The notes: generated by a model not told the origin, from the letters alone. A DNA stretch of 64,000 bases from Rhodococcus sp. HNM0563 (GCF_012726195.1 NZ_JAASAF010000007.1:168223-232222), one strand, 5' to 3'. Positions 18,344 to 27,466 are shown, numbered from the stretch's first letter. Program-made: numbers and translations.

Positions 18344-18407
18344 CCCGCGCGCTTTCCAGTTTCCGCCACGTGTTGTAGCCGTTGTGGGAAGCAGGAAGGC
18401 GCGCGGG
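18344..18407 (+). terminator. Possible terminator of the BVMO operon
   Basis: CCCGCGCGCTTTCC (18344-18357) pairs with GGAAGGCGCGCGGG (18394-18407), 14 bp with one G-U pair, beginning 25 bases after the esterase stop. The loop is long (36 bases), so this is a moderate-confidence call. Confidence 0.45.
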
Positions 18408-18449
18408 AGCAGGTCGGGAGAATGTGAGCCGTTGTTCTATCGACTTCCT

Positions 18450-18468
18450 TACGGAATGGTATACGGTA
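18450..18468. promoter_or_regulatory. Island operator site 1 (TACYGTAT-N3-ATACRGTA family)
   Basis: TACGGAATGGTATACGGTA; right half ATACGGTA is perfect, left half has two mismatches in the outer six bases. It lies 88 bases before the frameshifted P450 gene and overlaps a possible -10 (TACGGT). It shares spacing and sequence with eight other sites listed in this annotation. Confidence 0.65.
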
Positions 18469-18477
18469 TGGGTGTCC

Positions 18478-18503
18478 GGGCCCGCGCGGATGAGCGCGGG
18501 CCC
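18478..18503 (+). promoter_or_regulatory. GC-rich hairpin in the leader of the P450 operon
   Basis: GGGCCCGCGC (18478-18487) pairs perfectly with GCGCGGGCCC (18494-18503) around a six-base loop, then GTTGCTT follows. It lies between operator site 1 and the P450 start, so it would be in the mRNA leader and could act as an attenuator or RNA-stabilising stem. Confidence 0.45.
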
Positions 18504-18555
18504 GTTGCTTCACCCACAGCTTCGTCGCCATAACCAACCGGTATCCGGAGGTAGC

Positions 18556-19825
18556 ATGAGCAACGTCTCCACTGCGTCGACTCGGCCGTACCACTCGCTG
18601 GACATCTCCGCGTCGTGGTTCTGGGACCAGGATTTCTTCGAGCGTGAGAAGACGTTCGCGCGGTTGCGTGCCGCCGAAGGGCTCACCTGGCATCGCCCCA
18701 CCGAGTCGCTCTTCCCCCATGAGGAACAGGGCTACTGGGCCGTCACGCGACACGCCGATATTCGTTATGTGAGTGCCCATCCCGAGCTGTTCTGTTCGTC
18801 GGCGGGTATCAGTATGGATCCCATGCCTGCCGAGATCCAGAAGGGGATCAGCTTCTTCCTCACCATGGATCCGCCGGAGCACACGCGCTATCGACGCTTA
18901 ATCAGCATGGCGTTCACGCCCAAACAGGTGCGCACGATCGAAGAGCAGATCATCGCGAACGCCGCGGCAATCGTCGACGAGTTTCTCCGCGAACTCGACT
19001 CGGGTGACCCCGTCGACTTCGTCCGGTCGGTGTCCAAGAAACTGCCGATGAGGACGGTGTCGCAGATGATCGGTATCGATCCGGCGCACCACGAAGCCGT
19101 CGCCTACGCAGCGGAAGCGCTGTTCAGCACCAGCGACGACGAGTACGCGAGCATCGAAGAGCGTGCAACGCACATGATGACCCAACTCGGTGTGCTGACG
19201 CAGGCAGGCGTCGAACTCGCGCAGAAAGCGCAGGGCCGATCCGCAGGACGATCTGATGACCAACATCGTGCAGGCCGAAGTCGACGGTCACCGACTCACC
19301 GACGACGAAGCCGGATCGTTCATGGTTCTGCTGGCATCCGCCGGCAACGACACCACCAAACAGGCCACCTCTCACGCCTTCAAGGCGCTGACCGACAATC
19401 CCGAGCAGATCTCGTGGCTGCTGGACGACTGGGACGAACGCGGCGCGGAGGCCGTCGACGAATTCGTCAGATGGTCGACGCCGGTGATCGAGTTCGCGCG
19501 CCACGCAGTGGTCGACACCGAGGTTGCGGGCACGCCGATCAAGGCAGGCGAGAAGCTCGTCATGTTCTACTGCTCCGGAAACTTCGACGACGAAGTCTTC
19601 GACCGGCCCCTCGAGTTCGATGTGGGTCGAACACCCAACCCGCACGTCGGTTTCGGGGGTGGCGGCCCGCACTTCTGTCTCGGTAAACAGTTGGCCGTCC
19701 TGGAACTGAAACACCTCTTCCGAGAGCTCCTGTCGAGGCTTCCGGAGATCGAGGTAGCCGAGCCCGAATACGTGCACAGCGACTTCGTTCACGGAATCAA
19801 GAGGATGTCGGTCAGAAAACTCTGA
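18556..19825 (+). pseudogene. Cytochrome P450, interrupted by a one-base frameshift
   Basis: A complete P450 is spread over two frames. Frame one (ATG 18556, with CCGGAGG upstream) gives about 225 residues, including YWAVTRHADIRYVS and FLTMDPPEHTRYRRL. The second frame continues from about 19230 with RADPQDDLMTN, the I-helix AGNDTT, and the heme-ligand loop FGGGGPHFCLGK (Cys codon 19676-19678), to the stop at 19825. Removing one G near 19228 restores a continuous reading (QKRRADPQDDLMTN). Everything else is intact, so this is either a recent mutation or a base-calling error. Substrate unknown. It leads a thiolase-crotonase-SDR operon. Confidence 0.85.
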
Positions 19826-19892
19826 CCTCTCACCGATCGACTTCGACAACCGAGGTGGGGCACACTCGCCCCCGACTACGTGAGGTTCACCC

Positions 19893-21077
19893 ATGCCACA
19901 ACCAGTCATCGTCGGTGCAGTCCGCACCCCGATCGCACGTTCCTTCAAAGGTTCTCTGGTCAACACATCAGCGGAGGAACTGGCCACCGCCGTCCTCCCG
20001 GAAGTGATTCGCCGGTCCGGCCTCGATGCCGCGGACATCGACGACATCATCCTGGCCGAAGCGAACTATGGCGGGGGCGACCTCGCCCGGTACGCCGCTG
20101 TTGCCGCGGGCCTGGAAGGTGTTCCGGGACAGGCCGTCAATCGGCACTGCGCGGGCAGCCTGACCGCGATCGGAAACGCCTCGGCACAGATCGGCTCCGG
20201 TATGGAACGAGCCCTCATCGCGGGCGGTGTCCAGTCACTGTCGACCGGCCCACTGATGAAATGGCGTGTTCCGACTCCCGGTGGTACGGAATACCGTGAG
20301 CCGTGGATTCCTCCGAGCCACCCGGAGACGCCCGACGCGCCGACCCTCGACATGGCGGTGACGGTGGGCTGGAACACCGCGAAAGCCGTCGGGATCTCCC
20401 GTGAGGACATGGATGCGTGGGCGGCACGATCACATCAGCGTGCTGTTGCTGCAATCGACGCCGGGAAGTTCGTCGACGAGATCATGCCGCTCAAGGTTGC
20501 CAGCGCAGACGGCTCTCTCGTCGACTTCAGTGTGGACGAGCACCCGCGCCGCGATACCACCGTTGAACGGCTCGCTGCTCTGCCCGTCCTGCACCCCGAG
20601 ATCGAGGGGTTCTCGGTGACCGCAGGCAACAGCAGTGGTATCAACGACGCCGCGGCTGTCATCGCTCTTGCGAGCCGCGAACTCGCGCGCGACAAGGGGC
20701 TGAAGGCGCTCGGGACCGTGAAGGCGTGGGCGGCATCCGCAGTGCCGCCGCGCGACTGCGGACTCGGCGCGGTGGCGGTGATCGGCAAGGTCCTCGACCG
20801 CGCCGGGCTCGCCGTATCCGACGTCGACCTGTGGGAGATCAACGAGGCGTTCGCATCCGTCCCGATTGCTGCTTGCCGAGAATTCGGCATCGACGAAGAC
20901 ATCGTGAATGTGTCGGGAAGTGGTTGCAGCCTAGGGCATCCGATTTCGGCGTCGGGTGCACGCATGGTGACGACGATGGTCTACGAACTGGCACGCCGTG
21001 GTGGCGGGATCGGCGTCGCAGCGATGTGCGCGGGTGGCGGCCAGGGCGGTGCCGTGGTGTTCGAAGTCGAAGGTTGA
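19893..21077 (+). CDS. Acetyl-CoA acetyltransferase (thiolase)
   Basis: 394-residue thiolase cleaving 3-ketoacyl-CoA (or condensing acyl-CoAs). Nucleophilic Cys86 in NRHCAGSLTAI, the GHPISASGAR histidine near residue 350 and the second Cys in MCAGGGQGGA near the C-terminus are all present, so it should be a true degradative thiolase, unlike the Ltp-type proteins elsewhere in this window. The ATG follows GAGG. It forms an operon with the downstream crotonase (11-base gap) and SDR. Confidence 0.92.
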   Translation: MPQPVIVGAVRTPIARSFKGSLVNTSAEELATAVLPEVIRRSGLDAADIDDIILAEANYGGGDLARYAAVAAGLEGVPGQAVNRHCAGSLTAIGNASAQIGSGMERALIAGGVQSLSTGPLMKWRVPTPGGTEYREPWIPPSHPETPDAPTLDMAVTVGWNTAKAVGISREDMDAWAARSHQRAVAAIDAGKFVDEIMPLKVASADGSLVDFSVDEHPRRDTTVERLAALPVLHPEIEGFSVTAGNSSGINDAAAVIALASRELARDKGLKALGTVKAWAASAVPPRDCGLGAVAVIGKVLDRAGLAVSDVDLWEINEAFASVPIAACREFGIDEDIVNVSGSGCSLGHPISASGARMVTTMVYELARRGGGIGVAAMCAGGGQGGAVVFEVEG

Positions 21078-21088
21078 GAGGAAACCGT

Positions 21089-21850
21089 ATGTCGGACGAA
21101 GTACTGGTCGAGCGCCGCGGGCGCATACTGATCGCCACGATCAATCGGCCGGATGCACGAAACGCCGTGAATCGCGCGGTCAGTCAGCGGCTCGCCGATG
21201 CGATGGACGAGTTGGACGAGAGTCCCGAACTGTCCGTCGGTATCGTCACCGGCGCCGGTGGAAACTTCAGCGCGGGAATGGATCTGAAGGCATTCGCGGC
21301 GGGTGAGATTGCCGCTGTCGAAGGTCGTGGTCTCGGGTTCACCGAGAAGCCGCCGAGGAAGCCGCTGATCGCGGCTGTCGAAGGTAACGCCCTGGCCGGG
21401 GGAACCGAGATCGTCCTCGCCACCGACCTCGTTGTCGCGGCGAAGAGCGCGAAGTTCGGTCTGCCGGAGGTCAAGCGCGGTCTCGTGGCCGGCGGTGGCG
21501 GTCTCCTGCGGCTGCCCGACCGGATTCCGTATCAGAAGGCCGTCGAGCTTGCGTTGACCGGCGACACATTCAGTGCGGAGGAAGGCGCCGGCTACGGTTT
21601 CGTCAACGTGGTATCGGAGCCGGGTCAGGCTCTGGCCGAAGCGATCCGGTTGGCGGAACGCATCACCGAGAACGGGCCGTTGGCAGTGGCCGCAACCAAA
21701 CAGATACTCGCCGAGTCGCGGAGCTGGTCGGACGACGAGAAGTGGAAGAAACAGATGGACCTGCTCATCCCGGTGTTCATGTCCAAAGACGCCGCAGAGG
21801 GGGCGAAGGCGTTCGCGGAGAAGCGGAAACCGAACTGGACCGGTAGCTGA
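21089..21850 (+). CDS. Enoyl-CoA hydratase (canonical crotonase)
   Basis: 253-residue crotonase-fold enzyme. Both catalytic glutamates of the hydratase family are in place: in AGGTEIVLATD (about residue 111) and LPEVKRGLV (about 131). The oxyanion-hole segment NFSAGMDLKAF is also conserved. It is the only one of six crotonase-like proteins in the island that has both residues, so it is the best candidate for ordinary hydration of an enoyl-CoA. It lies between the thiolase and the SDR, giving a complete hydration-oxidation-thiolysis set. Confidence 0.92.
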   Translation: MSDEVLVERRGRILIATINRPDARNAVNRAVSQRLADAMDELDESPELSVGIVTGAGGNFSAGMDLKAFAAGEIAAVEGRGLGFTEKPPRKPLIAAVEGNALAGGTEIVLATDLVVAAKSAKFGLPEVKRGLVAGGGGLLRLPDRIPYQKAVELALTGDTFSAEEGAGYGFVNVVSEPGQALAEAIRLAERITENGPLAVAATKQILAESRSWSDDEKWKKQMDLLIPVFMSKDAAEGAKAFAEKRKPNWTGS

Positions 21851-21888
21851 CCGGCGCAAGAGCAATCGATCTCATAGGAGGGGAACAT

Positions 21889-22659
21889 ATGTCGTTCGAA
21901 GGTGAAGTTGTACTGGTCACGGGCGGCGCCGGTGGTCTGGGGGCAGCGACGGTACGGAAGCTGCACGCCGAGGGGGCGTCTGTGGTGATCGCCGACATTG
22001 CCGACGAGCAGGCGCAGAAGCTGGCCGACGAACTCGGCAACAAGGCCGTATACATGCGGACCGACGTGCTCGACGACGACTCCGTGGAGGCGACACTCGC
22101 GAAAGCCGATGAACTGGGCACCCTCAGGTACGCGGTCATCGCGCACGGCGGAATCGGGGTGTTGGAGAAAGTCGTCAACCGCGACGGCACTCCGCATACG
22201 CGCAAGGGATTCACCGACACGATCTCGCTCTACCTCACAGGCACATACAACGTGCTCCGACTGGCCGCGGCGAAGATCGCGAAGCTGGAGCCCAAGCCGA
22301 ACGGTGAGCGGGGCGCCATCGTCATGACCAGCTCCATCGCCGGTTTCGAAGGGCAGATGGGGCAGTCGGCCTACTCGGCGGCGAAGGCAGGTGTCATCGG
22401 CCTGACGCTGACGGGCGCCCGTGATCTGAGCTCGGTCGGGATCCGGCTCAACTCCATCGCGCCGGGCACCATGCGTACCCCGCTGCTCGAGTTGATCGGC
22501 GAGGAAGGGCTCGAGAAGTTCGCCAAGAACATCCCGTTCCCGAAGCGCCTCGGCACGCCCGATGAGTACGCGTTCCTTGCCCAGCATCTGCTGGAGAACT
22601 CGTACATCAACGGTGAGGTCGTGCGTCTCGACGGGGCGCAGCGGTTCCAGACTCGCTGA
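21889..22659 (+). CDS. SDR-type 3-hydroxyacyl-CoA dehydrogenase
   Basis: 256-residue short-chain dehydrogenase with TGGAGGLG (about residues 11-18) and the SSIAG...YSAAK catalytic region (Tyr about 163). The sequence style, including long loops near residue 105 and a GRDL-like segment, resembles HSD10-type 3-hydroxyacyl-CoA dehydrogenases. It has AGGAGG upstream of ATG 21889. It probably oxidises the hydratase product to the 3-ketoacyl-CoA cleaved by the thiolase in the same operon. Confidence 0.88.
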   Translation: MSFEGEVVLVTGGAGGLGAATVRKLHAEGASVVIADIADEQAQKLADELGNKAVYMRTDVLDDDSVEATLAKADELGTLRYAVIAHGGIGVLEKVVNRDGTPHTRKGFTDTISLYLTGTYNVLRLAAAKIAKLEPKPNGERGAIVMTSSIAGFEGQMGQSAYSAAKAGVIGLTLTGARDLSSVGIRLNSIAPGTMRTPLLELIGEEGLEKFAKNIPFPKRLGTPDEYAFLAQHLLENSYINGEVVRLDGAQRFQTR

Positions 22660-22682
22660 GACGAGGCGCCTACGAAACGCAG

Positions 22683-22747
22683 TTTCCCCCTCTCCTCCTG
22701 GTTTCCGTTGGTTCTGAACCGGCGGAAACCCGGAGGAGAGGGGGAAA
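22683..22747. terminator. Very long hairpin between convergent operons
   Basis: Sixteen bases (22683-22698) pair perfectly with 22732-22747. After a one-base mismatch, eight more (22700-22707 with 22723-22730) pair, then an apical GGTTC/GAACC stem (22710-22714 with 22716-22720). In total 29 pairs, much longer than a usual terminator, lying between convergent stops at 22659 and 22803. It probably terminates both strands. Confidence 0.75.
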
Positions 22748-22802
22748 GTCCGACTCTGGGGTCATGCTCTGGTGGCATACTCCGAGGGTCATGAATCCGA
22801 GG

Positions 22803-24485
22803 TCATTCGGTACCGAGCGATGCAGCTTGCTGCCGTGCCCATCGGTAGTCGGCCTTGCCGACGGGACTCCGCTGGATCGCCTCAGTGAAGATCACCGACT
22901 TCGGAAGCTTGTATCGTGCAACTGACTTCGCGGCGTGCTCGATCAGTTCGCCGGCCGTTGCTGCGTGGTCGGGGAGAAGCTGGACGATCGCGACGACGGC
23001 CTCGCCCCACGTGTCGCTCGGACGCCCGGCGACGAGAACATCGGCGACGGCCGGGTGCGAACTGATCGCCATTTCCACTTCCTCGACGAAGATCTTCTCG
23101 CCACCGGAGTTGATGGTCACCGAGTCGCGGCCGAGCAAGTGGATCGATCCGTCGTCGAGTCGTTGCGCTCGATCTCCGGGCAGTACGAATCGCTCGCCCC
23201 CGACAACCGGGAAGGTTGCCGCGGTCTTCTTCGCATCGCCCTTGTAGCCGAGCGGAACATGCCCGCGTTGGGCGAGCCAGCCCAGGTCGTCGTGCCCGGG
23301 TTCGGCGAGTCCGTCGAGATCCTCTGTGAGGACGCAGGTGTTCGACCCGGGAGTGAAAAGGCCGGTCGACACAGAACCTGCGCTCGAGACGTGCGTCATC
23401 TGCGTTCCGGCCTCCGAGGAACCGACACCGTCGATCACCACGGCGCCCGGTACGACGTCGAGGAGGCGCTGCTTGACCGGGGGCGACAGGACCGCTCCGC
23501 CGTTCGCCAGGATCGACAGCGACGACAGGTCGGCATCGGTCTGCTCGAACTCGGTGGCGAGTGGTCGTGCGATGGCGTCGCCCACCATCATCACCGCGGT
23601 GGGACGCTCCGCTTCGATCGTCTGCGCCACTGCCGCCGGATCCAATCGGTCGACCACCGGTGAGAACACCAGGGTCTGTCCGGTGAGGATGCCTGTCAGT
23701 GACGCCCACTGAGCAGCGCCGTGGATCAAGGGGGGCAGCACGAGCATCGTGAATCCGGCATTCTCGGCCGCGGCCTGCGCCACCTGACCGGGTGAGGTGA
23801 TGCACTCGCCGGTGTACACGTTCCGGCCACCGCACGAAGCCATGTAGATGTCGTGCTGGCGCCAGAGCACACCCTTGGGCATACCGGTGGTGCCGCCGGT
23901 GTAGAGGATGTAGAGATCGTCCGGTGACTGCGCGGTCGGCGCTGTGTCGGGCGAGGTTTCGGCGAGTACGGCCTCGTAGTCGACGGCGCCGGGAAGTAGC
24001 GGGTTGCCCGAGTCGTCGGGGATCTGGATGAGGACCTGGATGTGGGGAAGCGCCGGCAGGACCCGAGCCAGTTGGGGCGCGAACGCCGCGTTGTAGACGA
24101 TGGCGCTCGCCTCGGCGTCGGCAAGCAGATATTCGAGTTCCTTCTCCACATAGCGGTAGTTGACGTTGAACGGTGCAACACGCGAGCGGAATGCACCCAG
24201 CATCGTCTCGAGGTACTCGTTGCCGTTGTAGGCGTAGATGCCGAGGGTGTCCTGGCCGATCTCGTGTCCGTCGAGTCGGTCGCGCTCGGTGTGGGCGCCG
24301 AGCCCACGGGAAGCCAGGTAGGCGGCGAGTCGGCGAGATCGATCGGCCAGCATGGCCTGTGTGATCCGCCGGTCGCGGAAGACGACGACGTCTCTGTCCG
24401 GGATGGACGACGCGACAGCATCCACGAGTTCCGGGATGGTGAATTCTCTGGTGGCTGTCGCGGACTGGGCGGTGAGGTCGGTCAA
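22803..24485 (-). CDS. Acyl-CoA synthetase (FadD17/FadD19-like)
   Basis: 560-residue ANL ligase. The P-loop reads YTGGTTGMPKGVLWRQHDIY (about residues 193-212), a form seen in FadD17/FadD19-like steroid side-chain and branched-acid ligases. The C-terminal RDSVTINSGGEKIFVEEVE and the late Lys in SPVGKADYRW are present. Start: TTG at 24485 with AGGAG five bases upstream; the longer in-frame reading to 24638 lacks a ribosome site and covers the operator at 24533-24551. It has a paralogue at 58120 with the same motif style and also a TTG start. Confidence 0.88.
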   Translation of the reverse strand: MTDLTAQSATATREFTIPELVDAVASSIPDRDVVVFRDRRITQAMLADRSRRLAAYLASRGLGAHTERDRLDGHEIGQDTLGIYAYNGNEYLETMLGAFRSRVAPFNVNYRYVEKELEYLLADAEASAIVYNAAFAPQLARVLPALPHIQVLIQIPDDSGNPLLPGAVDYEAVLAETSPDTAPTAQSPDDLYILYTGGTTGMPKGVLWRQHDIYMASCGGRNVYTGECITSPGQVAQAAAENAGFTMLVLPPLIHGAAQWASLTGILTGQTLVFSPVVDRLDPAAVAQTIEAERPTAVMMVGDAIARPLATEFEQTDADLSSLSILANGGAVLSPPVKQRLLDVVPGAVVIDGVGSSEAGTQMTHVSSAGSVSTGLFTPGSNTCVLTEDLDGLAEPGHDDLGWLAQRGHVPLGYKGDAKKTAATFPVVGGERFVLPGDRAQRLDDGSIHLLGRDSVTINSGGEKIFVEEVEMAISSHPAVADVLVAGRPSDTWGEAVVAIVQLLPDHAATAGELIEHAAKSVARYKLPKSVIFTEAIQRSPVGKADYRWARQQAASLGTE

Positions 24486-24532
24486 GGTGACTCCTGTGAG
24501 ATCAGCTAACCCGTCACATGAACTATGAGCCA

Positions 24533-24551
24533 GACTGTAATGTATACGGCA
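24533..24551. promoter_or_regulatory. Island operator site 2
   Basis: GACTGTAATGTATACGGCA; two mismatches from TACYGT-N7-ACRGTA. It lies in the 119-bp divergent region between the FadD-like ligase (start 24485, leftward) and the aldehyde dehydrogenase (start 24605, rightward), so it could control both. Confidence 0.6.
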
Positions 24552-24604
24552 ACTATTGCGGTAGGGTTCGGTGCTGGGAGATTCACAGTCGAACGGGGAT
24601 TGCG

Positions 24605-26107
24605 ATGAGCACGATCGAGAGCCTCGACCGCACAACACCGGGCGATTCCGGCGGGGGATTGCCGCGCATCCTCGCGCTGCAGCGGGATGCGTTCATCGCC
24701 GACGGCTTTCCGTCGGCGGAGATACGGCGCCATCGCATCGACCGGCTTGTCGCACTCATGCTCGACAACGCCGATGCGCTCGTCGATGCGTTGGTTCGAG
24801 ACTTCGGCAGTAAATCGCGGCTCGGCACGATGTCGATGGAATTCGTCGGCATCATCGACGCGATCGAGCACACCCGCGCGCACGTGGCGAAGTGGATGAG
24901 AACCGCGCCGCTGATGCGCGCGGGACGACTGGCGGGGTTGCGCGCCGAGGTGGTGCCGTCGCCTCTCGGGGTGGTCGGGATCATCGGGCCGTGGAACTTT
25001 CCGCTCCATCTGGTGATCATGCCCGCAGCGGCAGCGTTCGCGGCGGGAAACCGCGTGATGATCAAGATGTCCGAGATCACCCCTGCAACATCGGACCTGT
25101 TCGCCTCCCTCGCTCCGAAGTATTTCGACGAGGCGGAACTGGCGGTCGTGACCGGCGGAGCCGACGTGGGTGCCGCATTCTCGGCCCTCCCGCTCGACCA
25201 TCTCTTCTTCACCGGTTCGCCGGGTGTCGGGAAGCAGATCCAAGCTGCGGCGGCGCAGAATCTGGTGCCCGTCACGCTCGAACTCGGTGGAAAGAACCCC
25301 GTCGTGGTGGGGCCACGTGCACATGTAGAGCGGGCTGCCGAACGAGTGGCTCTCGGGCGCATGGTCAACGGCGGTCAGGTCTGCATCTGTCCCGACTACG
25401 TGATGGTGCATGAGAACGAGGCCGAAAGATTTTCCACGGCAGTGCTGTCCGCGTGGCGTAAGAGATTCCCCACCATGATCACCAACCCGGAATATCCCTC
25501 GTGCGTCAACCCCGCGAACTACGGTCGCGTGGTGCATTTGATCGACGACGCACGATCCCGAGGTGCGGTCGTGCAGTCGGTCGCGCCGAGCGGTGAACGG
25601 CTTCCCGATCCGGAGACGCGCAAAATTCCCCCCACCCTCGTGTCGTGTGTCTCGGACGACATGCGGATCACCCAGGAGGAAATCTTCGGTCCGGCGCTGA
25701 TGCTCCTCACCTATCGCGATCTTTCCGAGGTTGCCGACTACGTGAACACGCACCCTTCACCGCTCGTCGCCTACTGGTTCGGGCCTGATGACGAGGACTT
25801 CCGCAGGTTCGTTCGTAGTACCCGCACCGGTGGGGTGGCGCGAAACGAGTTCGGAATTCACATGCTTCCGGCTGCCGCGCCGTTCGGTGGTGTGGGGAAC
25901 AGCGGGATGGGCGCCTATCACGGCAAGGCGGGTTTCGACACGTTCAGCCACCACAGGTCTGTCGTGGGGACAGATCTCCCGTTCATGCTCGCGACGTCGA
26001 GCGCTGTACCGCCGTTCGGGTGGGTGCCGCGCGCGATCGTGTCACTGACGATGCGGATTGCCCGACGCCGCAGCGCAAAGCGCCTGCGGGGCAACATACT
26101 GTATTGA
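24605..26107 (+). CDS. Aldehyde dehydrogenase (coniferyl-aldehyde type)
   Basis: 500-residue class-3-like aldehyde dehydrogenase. GPWNFPLHLVI (about residue 137), TLELGGKNPVVV with the general base Glu (about 229) and GGQVCICPDYVMV with the catalytic Cys (about 263) are intact. The overall form resembles coniferyl-aldehyde dehydrogenases. The ATG at 24605 is the second in-frame start; the first, at 24518, lies upstream of the operator. The stop codon falls inside operator site 3. It probably makes the acid that a neighbouring ligase activates. Confidence 0.88.
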   Translation: MSTIESLDRTTPGDSGGGLPRILALQRDAFIADGFPSAEIRRHRIDRLVALMLDNADALVDALVRDFGSKSRLGTMSMEFVGIIDAIEHTRAHVAKWMRTAPLMRAGRLAGLRAEVVPSPLGVVGIIGPWNFPLHLVIMPAAAAFAAGNRVMIKMSEITPATSDLFASLAPKYFDEAELAVVTGGADVGAAFSALPLDHLFFTGSPGVGKQIQAAAAQNLVPVTLELGGKNPVVVGPRAHVERAAERVALGRMVNGGQVCICPDYVMVHENEAERFSTAVLSAWRKRFPTMITNPEYPSCVNPANYGRVVHLIDDARSRGAVVQSVAPSGERLPDPETRKIPPTLVSCVSDDMRITQEEIFGPALMLLTYRDLSEVADYVNTHPSPLVAYWFGPDDEDFRRFVRSTRTGGVARNEFGIHMLPAAAPFGGVGNSGMGAYHGKAGFDTFSHHRSVVGTDLPFMLATSSAVPPFGWVPRAIVSLTMRIARRRSAKRLRGNILY

Positions 26108-26115
26108 CAACAGTA
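26097..26115. promoter_or_regulatory. Island operator site 3
   Basis: TACTGTATTGACAACAGTA matches TACYGT-N7-ACRGTA at all twelve defined positions. It overlaps the stop codon of the aldehyde dehydrogenase and precedes the amidohydrolase start by 79 bases, implying that the amidohydrolase has its own regulated promoter. Confidence 0.75.
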
Positions 26116-26194
26116 AGGGTGTATTCTGGGTTCGACGCGGGGGTTGATCTGCGCGCGCACCGTGTACTGAAACTTCGACCGGAGGTGAACGACG

Positions 26195-27421
26195 ATGACC
26201 GTCGTGTCCGAGAATTCAACCCGCATCGACGAAGTCGTGTACGACCGGCCTGTCGACTGCGACAACCACTACTACGAAAAGATCGATGCATTCACACGGC
26301 ACCTCGATCCCGCATTCAAGGATCGCGGCATCGAAGTGATCAAACGTGGCACCCACACCGAATTACTGGCCGGTGGAAAGCTTTTCGAGTTCGTACCGAA
26401 CCCGACCTTCGATCCTGTGATCGTCCCCGGAGCGCTGGACCTGCTGTTCCGCGGGCAGGTCCCGGACGATGTCGACCCGCGAAGCCTGATGAAGGTAGAG
26501 CCGCTCAACCCCGCCTACCAGGATCGCGACGTTCGCCTCGACATGATCGAGCAACAGGAAATGTCAGGGGTCATTCTGCTTCCGACGCTCGCATGCGGTG
26601 TCGAGGAGGCGCTCAAGAACGACATCCCCGCAACCATGGCGAGCGTGACGGCATTCAACAAGTGGCTGGACGAGGACTGGGGATTCAACTACAAGGGCCG
26701 CATCTTCTCCGCGCCCATGCTGGCGCTGGCAGACCCCGACGAGGCCGTCGCGGAAATCGACAGGCTTCTCGAACGCGACGTGAAACTCGTCTACATCCGT
26801 CCCGCGCCGGTGCCCGCCGGCCACGGGACATCGAAGTCGCTGGGCGACCTGACCTACGACAAGGTGTGGGCGAAACTGGAAGAAGCCGATATTCCGGTCG
26901 CGTTCCATCTCAGCGACAGTGGATACAACGGCTCGATCGCACGAGCGTGGGGTGCGCCGGAACGGTTCGTGCCGTTCAAGACGTCGAACCCACTCGCGAA
27001 CATCGTCGTCTCCGATCGCGCCATTCACGACACCATGGCGAGCTTGATCCTCGGCGGTGTGTTCACACGCCATCCGAAGCTGCGCATCGCCAGCATCGAA
27101 AACGGTTCGGACTGGGTGCAGCTGCTGGTCAAGCGACTGAACAAACAGGCGAACCAGACCCCGTGGGCATTCACGGAGGCGCCGGCCGACACGATCCGTC
27201 GGCATCTGTGGGTCGCGCCGTACTACGAGGACGACGTTCGAGCGCTGGCCGACCTCGTCGGTGCAGATCGCGTCCTGTTCGGTTCCGACTGGCCGCACGG
27301 TGAAGGCCTCGCGAAGCCGACGGATTTCGTCGAAGAACTGGACGATTTCGACGAGACCGAGAAGGACGCGATCATGCGTACCAACGTTCTCGACTACCTG
27401 GGTATCTCGTACACCCGCTGA
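26195..27421 (+). CDS. Amidohydrolase family protein (PF04909)
   Basis: 408-residue TIM-barrel metal-dependent hydrolase of the amidohydrolase-2 family, which includes ACMSD-like decarboxylases and C-C hydrolases. N-terminal DCDNHYYE replaces the usual HxH by D-x-H. The second metal-type histidine lies in VAFHLSD (about 239) and the catalytic Asp in LFGSDWPHGEG (about 363). ATG 26195 follows CGGAGG. Its closest relative in this window is the gene at 49263-50495; both carry the NPTFD segment. Reaction unknown. Confidence 0.85.
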   Translation: MTVVSENSTRIDEVVYDRPVDCDNHYYEKIDAFTRHLDPAFKDRGIEVIKRGTHTELLAGGKLFEFVPNPTFDPVIVPGALDLLFRGQVPDDVDPRSLMKVEPLNPAYQDRDVRLDMIEQQEMSGVILLPTLACGVEEALKNDIPATMASVTAFNKWLDEDWGFNYKGRIFSAPMLALADPDEAVAEIDRLLERDVKLVYIRPAPVPAGHGTSKSLGDLTYDKVWAKLEEADIPVAFHLSDSGYNGSIARAWGAPERFVPFKTSNPLANIVVSDRAIHDTMASLILGGVFTRHPKLRIASIENGSDWVQLLVKRLNKQANQTPWAFTEAPADTIRRHLWVAPYYEDDVRALADLVGADRVLFGSDWPHGEGLAKPTDFVEELDDFDETEKDAIMRTNVLDYLGISYTR

Positions 27422-27429
27422 TTCCGGGG

Positions 27430-27460
27430 AGTGTGTGCTCGCCCCCGGCGAGCACACACT
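27430..27460. terminator. Bidirectional terminator hairpin
   Basis: A perfect 14-bp stem, AGTGTGTGCTCGCC (27430-27443) with its complement (27447-27460) and a three-base loop, lies between the convergent amidohydrolase and TetR genes. Confidence 0.85.
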
Positions 27461-27466
27461 GCTCTC

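Noticed and set aside
19256..19825. C-terminal P450 fragment as an independent gene
   Set aside because: It has only the I-helix and heme region and aligns directly with the upstream frame after one base is removed. It is part of the frameshifted P450.
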